Assembly (NCBI GenBank): GCA_034666665.1
Contig: JAXDLK010000352.1
Location: 1-15,874, forward strand
Direction: 5' to 3'
DNA length: 15,874 nt
DNA from: JAXDLK01 sp034666665
GTDB taxonomy: Bacteria > Desulfobacterota > Binatia > JACPRU01
Below are positions 12,879-15,874 of the stretch, piece by piece (the stretch's first letter is position 1; each line of letters starts with the position of its first letter). Below the pieces are notes generated by a model. It ran no database searches and had not been told where the DNA came from. It was given only the letters and a program-made list of their open reading frames with translations. The translations under genes and the position numbers were made by a program.

Positions 12879-14242
12879 GGCCCCTCCCCCACACGATCGC
12901 GCTCTGCATGCTGGTCATCGCCGCGTGCTCGGACCCATCGCCGCCGACGGCGGCGAGCGGCGGCAGCGACGGCACCGCACAGGCGTTCCAGGAGGTTCTC
13001 GGGCGCCTGAAGCTGGTGAAGCAGGAATACGCGATCGCCGTAGGTGACGGCGGAGTGGTCGATCCGGTCGAGTACGAGGAGTCGCAGATGTTCGCCGAAC
13101 AGGCGGCGCTCCACTACCGGCGTGTCCGAGATTGGACCAAGTCGCGTGATCCCGGCGCGGCCACCGGGATCGAGAGCGGCCTCGTCGAGCTGATGAAGCT
13201 CGTCGACGGGAAGCGACCGGTCGCGGATGCGAATCGGTTGCTCGACCGGCTGGTCGAGCAGGTGGCGGCAGTGAGCCCGAGCAAGATCCCTCCTGCCGTC
13301 GAAGGTACGCGAGACGCGGTCGCGCGCGCCGACGCGATGATCACGGCCGAAGCGCAGGTGAGCGGCTATCGCATCGGAGTGCTCTCCGGTCCGCCCCGCA
13401 CCCTGTACTTGCGCCGCGACGACGGCTCGCTCGCACCGAGCGCGCCCGCCGCGGGAGCGACCCACTACGTCGCGGTGGTGCTGCGAGAGGCGCGCACGAA
13501 GCGTTTCCTCCCGGGGTCGACGATCACCGCGCGCGTGGCTGGTGGCGCACCCGTGGAGCTTCACCATCTCTGGGGCGAGTTCTTCCAGTACGGCGCGAAC
13601 GTCGAAGCACCGGAAGGGCGGTTCGAGCTGGAGGTCACGGCAAGCCCGCCCGCTTATTGCCGGCACGGGGACATGCTCGCGTCGTTCGTGAAGCCGGCGA
13701 CGGCGACGTTCCACGCGTCGCGGGAGGGAACGGCGCTTCGCTTCGACGGGGAGAAGCCGGCGCCCGGTGCCCCGGACTACGCGGTCGGCGACGACGTCCT
13801 CCAGGCGCTCGGCGAGGCGCGCTGGAAGGGCGAGGCCGGTCCGTACGCGCTCGGCTTCATCGCCGAGGGTCCGGAGCCGATCTGGTTGTGGAAGAACGGC
13901 CGGCCCGAGCTCGAGCCGGCGGCGAAGGACGACACGAACCACCTGGAGATCGCCCTCATGGACCGGAGCTCGATGCGGATCATCCCGGAAGGTGACGTCC
14001 GGCTCACGCTCGAGCGCATGGACGTGAAGTCCGCGCCCGTCGAGGTGGAGCTGCACCCGCTGCTGTCGAGCTTCTATCATTACGGGAAGACCTTGCGCGT
14101 GCCGGCAGGCCGTTACCGCGTGACCGTCCGCGCCGAGCCGCCGCGCTTCGGAGCCCTGCAGCCGGGCGCGTTCGTCGACCGGGCCGAGGCGACGTTCGAA
14201 TGGGACAACCAGCCACGAATCGCCGCCGCGCGAGGAGGGTGA
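12875..14242 (+). CDS. Iron-transport lipoprotein with FTR1-type helical domain and two P19/Tp34-like domains
   Basis: This 455-residue protein starts with a lipoprotein signal (VIAAC, Cys18), so it should be membrane-anchored outside the cytoplasm. Residues about 35-160 are helical and resemble the N-terminal region often fused to FTR1 permeases (QEYAIAVGDGGVVDPVEYEE). Two beta-rich domains follow, about 165-280 and 324-445. They align with each other: H197/H356 after THY and NHL, HHLWGEFFQYGANV with HPLLSSFYHYGKTL, and GRFELEVTASPP with GRYRVTVRAEPP. These motifs recall P19/Tp34/FetP periplasmic iron-binding proteins, which work with FTR1 permeases. The first copy keeps the RHGD motif (His264) and the second keeps the HYG motif (His402). 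It stops two bases before the FTR1 start. Iron binding is inferred from motifs and position. No strong SD is visible. Confidence 0.8.
   Translation: MRPLPHTIALCMLVIAACSDPSPPTAASGGSDGTAQAFQEVLGRLKLVKQEYAIAVGDGGVVDPVEYEESQMFAEQAALHYRRVRDWTKSRDPGAATGIESGLVELMKLVDGKRPVADANRLLDRLVEQVAAVSPSKIPPAVEGTRDAVARADAMITAEAQVSGYRIGVLSGPPRTLYLRRDDGSLAPSAPAAGATHYVAVVLREARTKRFLPGSTITARVAGGAPVELHHLWGEFFQYGANVEAPEGRFELEVTASPPAYCRHGDMLASFVKPATATFHASREGTALRFDGEKPAPGAPDYAVGDDVLQALGEARWKGEAGPYALGFIAEGPEPIWLWKNGRPELEPAAKDDTNHLEIALMDRSSMRIIPEGDVRLTLERMDVKSAPVEVELHPLLSSFYHYGKTLRVPAGRYRVTVRAEPPRFGALQPGAFVDRAEATFEWDNQPRIAAARGG
14233..14238 (+). promoter_or_regulatory. Strong ribosome binding site for the FTR1 permease
   Basis: AGGAGG lies five bases before the ATG at 14244, inside the last codons of the lipoprotein gene. 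It is the strongest SD in the operon and suggests the permease is translated independently and well. Confidence 0.75.
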
Positions 14243-14243
14243 G

Positions 14244-15473
14244 ATGCTCCGCCGAGGTTTTGCGATCGCGATCCTGCTTCTCGCCCTGACGCTCCCGGCA
14301 AGCCGCGCGGCTGCCGAGGATGCCGGCGCGGAGGCGCGCGGGTTCACCGACGGTCTCGCACGAGCGGCCGAGAATTACGCCGCCGGCGACACGCTCGCGG
14401 CCGCCGAGGTAGGCGACCTCTTCTACCGCTTCGAGGAATCGGGTTTTCACAAGCTCCTCGCGGCGAAGGATCCCGAGCTCTACAAGCGGCTCGAAGGCGA
14501 GTGGCTGGAGGTACGGCGCTTGATGAAGGGCGGAGCGTCGGCCGCGGACGTGAACGCGCGTGTCGTCGCGGCGCGCGACTCCATCGATCGGGCGCGCACC
14601 CTCACCGGCCTCGGCGGCGGCTGGGCGCTCTTCTGGGGCTCCTTCCTGATCATCTTCCGCGAAGGCTTCGAGGCCATGCTGATCATCGGAGCGCTCGCCG
14701 CGTATCTGCGCAAGACCGGAAACGAGCCTCGGGTGCGGGATCTCTACTCCGGTGCCGGAGCCGCCGTCGTCGCCAGCCTGGCCCTCTGGGTGCTCACCAA
14801 GACGATGGTGTCGATCTCGGGCGCGGCGGCGGAGGCGATCGAGGGGTGGACGCTGCTGCTCGCATCGGCCGTCCTCTTCTACGTTTCGTACTGGCTGATC
14901 TCGAAGGCCCACCACGCGAAGTGGCATGCGTTCATCCAGCGCCAAGTGGCGACCGCGGTGCAGAGCGGCGGTAGAGTCGCGATGCTCGGCGTCTCGTTCC
15001 TCGTCGTCTTCCGTGAAGGGCTCGAGACGGTGCTCTTCTACGAGGCGTTGGCCGCATCTTCCGGCGGGGCCGCCGGCGTCTCCACGCTCGTGGGCGGGCT
15101 GCTCGCCGGCGCGGTCGTGCTCGCGGGCGTTTACGGAGGCATCCACTACCTCGGCATGCGCCTCCGCATCGGCACGTTCTTCGCCGTCACCAGCGCGTTC
15201 CTCTACTGGATGGCGTTCAAGTTCGCGGGCGACGGCGTGCGGGAGCTGCAGGCCGCAGGGACGATCGCGGAGACAGTGCTTCGTGGAATCCCGCAGTCGC
15301 CGTTCCTGCAGAGCTGGCTCGGAGTGCATCCGTTCGTCGAGACCGTGGTGGCCCAAGCGATCCTCCTCATCGCGCTGGCGATCGGACTGGGGATCACGGT
15401 TCGGCGTGCGCAGCTCGGGACCGCCGCGGAATCGGGGTCCGAACGAGAGGGGACGCGCCGCAGCGTCGCATGA
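14244..15473 (+). CDS. FTR1-family high-affinity iron permease
   Basis: This 409-residue inner-membrane iron permease has both hallmark REGxE motifs: REGFE at 139-143 and REGLE at 257-261, each inside a hydrophobic helix. About seven membrane helices span residues 125-390. Residues 1-24 are a signal peptide (LPASRAAAE). Residues 25-120 form a soluble helical domain (DLFYRFEESGFHKLL) of the type that precedes the permease in bacterial FTR1/FetM proteins. The first helical segment common in longer FTR1 fusions instead appears in the upstream lipoprotein. In the family, Fe(II) is oxidised at the outer face and passed to the REGxE helices. Its stop overlaps the cytochrome ATG as ATGA, so the three genes form one operon under the upstream Fur-like sites. 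Confidence 0.93.
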   Translation: MLRRGFAIAILLLALTLPASRAAAEDAGAEARGFTDGLARAAENYAAGDTLAAAEVGDLFYRFEESGFHKLLAAKDPELYKRLEGEWLEVRRLMKGGASAADVNARVVAARDSIDRARTLTGLGGGWALFWGSFLIIFREGFEAMLIIGALAAYLRKTGNEPRVRDLYSGAGAAVVASLALWVLTKTMVSISGAAAEAIEGWTLLLASAVLFYVSYWLISKAHHAKWHAFIQRQVATAVQSGGRVAMLGVSFLVVFREGLETVLFYEALAASSGGAAGVSTLVGGLLAGAVVLAGVYGGIHYLGMRLRIGTFFAVTSAFLYWMAFKFAGDGVRELQAAGTIAETVLRGIPQSPFLQSWLGVHPFVETVVAQAILLIALAIGLGITVRRAQLGTAAESGSEREGTRRSVA

Positions 15474-15874
15474 GCTGGCGAGCGGTCGGGGTGTCGTTCG
15501 CCATCTTCGCCTGCGCCCTGACTGCCTGTCGCGCCCGCCCTCACGATCCGGAACCGGTACCCGAACCCTATCGGTCGATCGCAGCGCCGGATGGACCTTT
15601 CGAGCCCTCGCGCTGGAAGATGGTGTTCGAGGAGAACTGCGCCCCCTGTCACGGCGACGAGGGACGGGGCGACGGGCCGGGCAGCGTCGGGCTCTCTCCG
15701 CACCCCGCACACTTCGCCGACCCCGGATTCCTGAGCTCACGAAGTGACGGCTACCTCTTCTGGAGGATCTCGGAGGGGAAGCCGGGCACGGCGATGCCGT
15801 CCTTCAAGGACAGCCTCTCCGGAGACGAGCGCCTCGCGCTGGTGCGGTATCTCCGCGCCACGTGGCAGCGGTGA
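15470..15874 (+). CDS. c-type cytochrome lipoprotein
   Basis: This 134-residue monoheme cytochrome c has CAPCH (Cys57, Cys60, His61) for covalent heme and a candidate distal ligand Met109 (GTAMPSF) at the usual distance, followed by the C-terminal helix LSGDERLALVRYLRATW. The N terminus MSWRAVGVSFAIFACALTAC looks like a lipoprotein signal with Cys20 as the lipid site. Its ATG overlaps the FTR1 stop by four bases. This coupling suggests the cytochrome serves the permease, perhaps by taking the electron when Fe(II) is oxidised at uptake, or by delivering one for Fe(III) reduction; the direction is not shown. The gene ends exactly at the window edge, so further operon members may lie beyond. Confidence 0.9.
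   Translation: MSWRAVGVSFAIFACALTACRARPHDPEPVPEPYRSIAAPDGPFEPSRWKMVFEENCAPCHGDEGRGDGPGSVGLSPHPAHFADPGFLSSRSDGYLFWRISEGKPGTAMPSFKDSLSGDERLALVRYLRATWQR

Noticed and set aside
14004..15740. 578-codon minus-strand frame opposite the FTR1 and cytochrome genes
   Set aside because: It is antisense to genes with clear motifs and has the His/Arg/Glu-rich composition expected of a shadow frame in GC-rich DNA.

Overview
The window is a compact, very GC-rich bacterial chromosomal segment with fourteen complete protein genes and no RNA genes, IS elements or CRISPR arrays. The lineage cannot be fixed from sequence alone. The GC content, the CSLREA/beta-helix protein with a huge Thr-Pro stalk, and the mix of housekeeping genes would fit an uncultured deltaproteobacterial or Binatota-like organism (inference). 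The protein equipment is Gram-negative in style: bacterioferritin with its Bfd partner, lipoproteins, and Fur-type operators.

Region 1 (1-3465) is dominated by one large exported protein. It has a signal peptide, a CSLREA-type entry motif, a Gly-rich right-handed beta-helix, a 'choice-of-anchor Q' segment, about 490 residues of Thr/Pro-rich repeat, and C-terminal RTX calcium-binding repeats. It ends in a short spacer made of two 35-bp tandem repeats.

Region 2 (3466-6735) holds a minus-strand pair, gloA followed by an alpha/beta hydrolase. It is divergent from a plus-strand pair, a deoxyhypusine-synthase-like enzyme followed by a CysQ-type phosphatase. A perfect inverted repeat lies between the two transcription units.

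Region 3 (6742-9140) is a minus-strand osmoprotectant-type ABC transporter: an ATPase without CBS domains, and one polypeptide fusing permease and substrate-binding protein.

Region 4 (9174-11924) runs on the plus strand: a Nit-type amidohydrolase, moeA and an MgtC/SapB membrane protein.

Region 5 (11925-15874) is an iron locus. bfd and bfr (iron release and storage) sit behind one Fur-box-like palindrome. A second palindrome, almost the exact reverse complement of the first, precedes a three-gene uptake operon: a lipoprotein with two P19/Tp34-like domains, an FTR1-family iron permease, and a c-type cytochrome lipoprotein. The likely joint role is high-affinity Fe uptake across the inner membrane, with the lipoprotein presenting iron, the REGxE permease transporting it, and the cytochrome possibly accepting the electron from Fe(II). 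Storage and uptake appear to answer to the same regulator.

Genes are tightly packed. Five adjacent pairs overlap by exactly four bases (NTGA), several using GTG or TTG starts, so translational coupling is widespread. The most interesting candidate for a little-described system is the Region 5 uptake operon.
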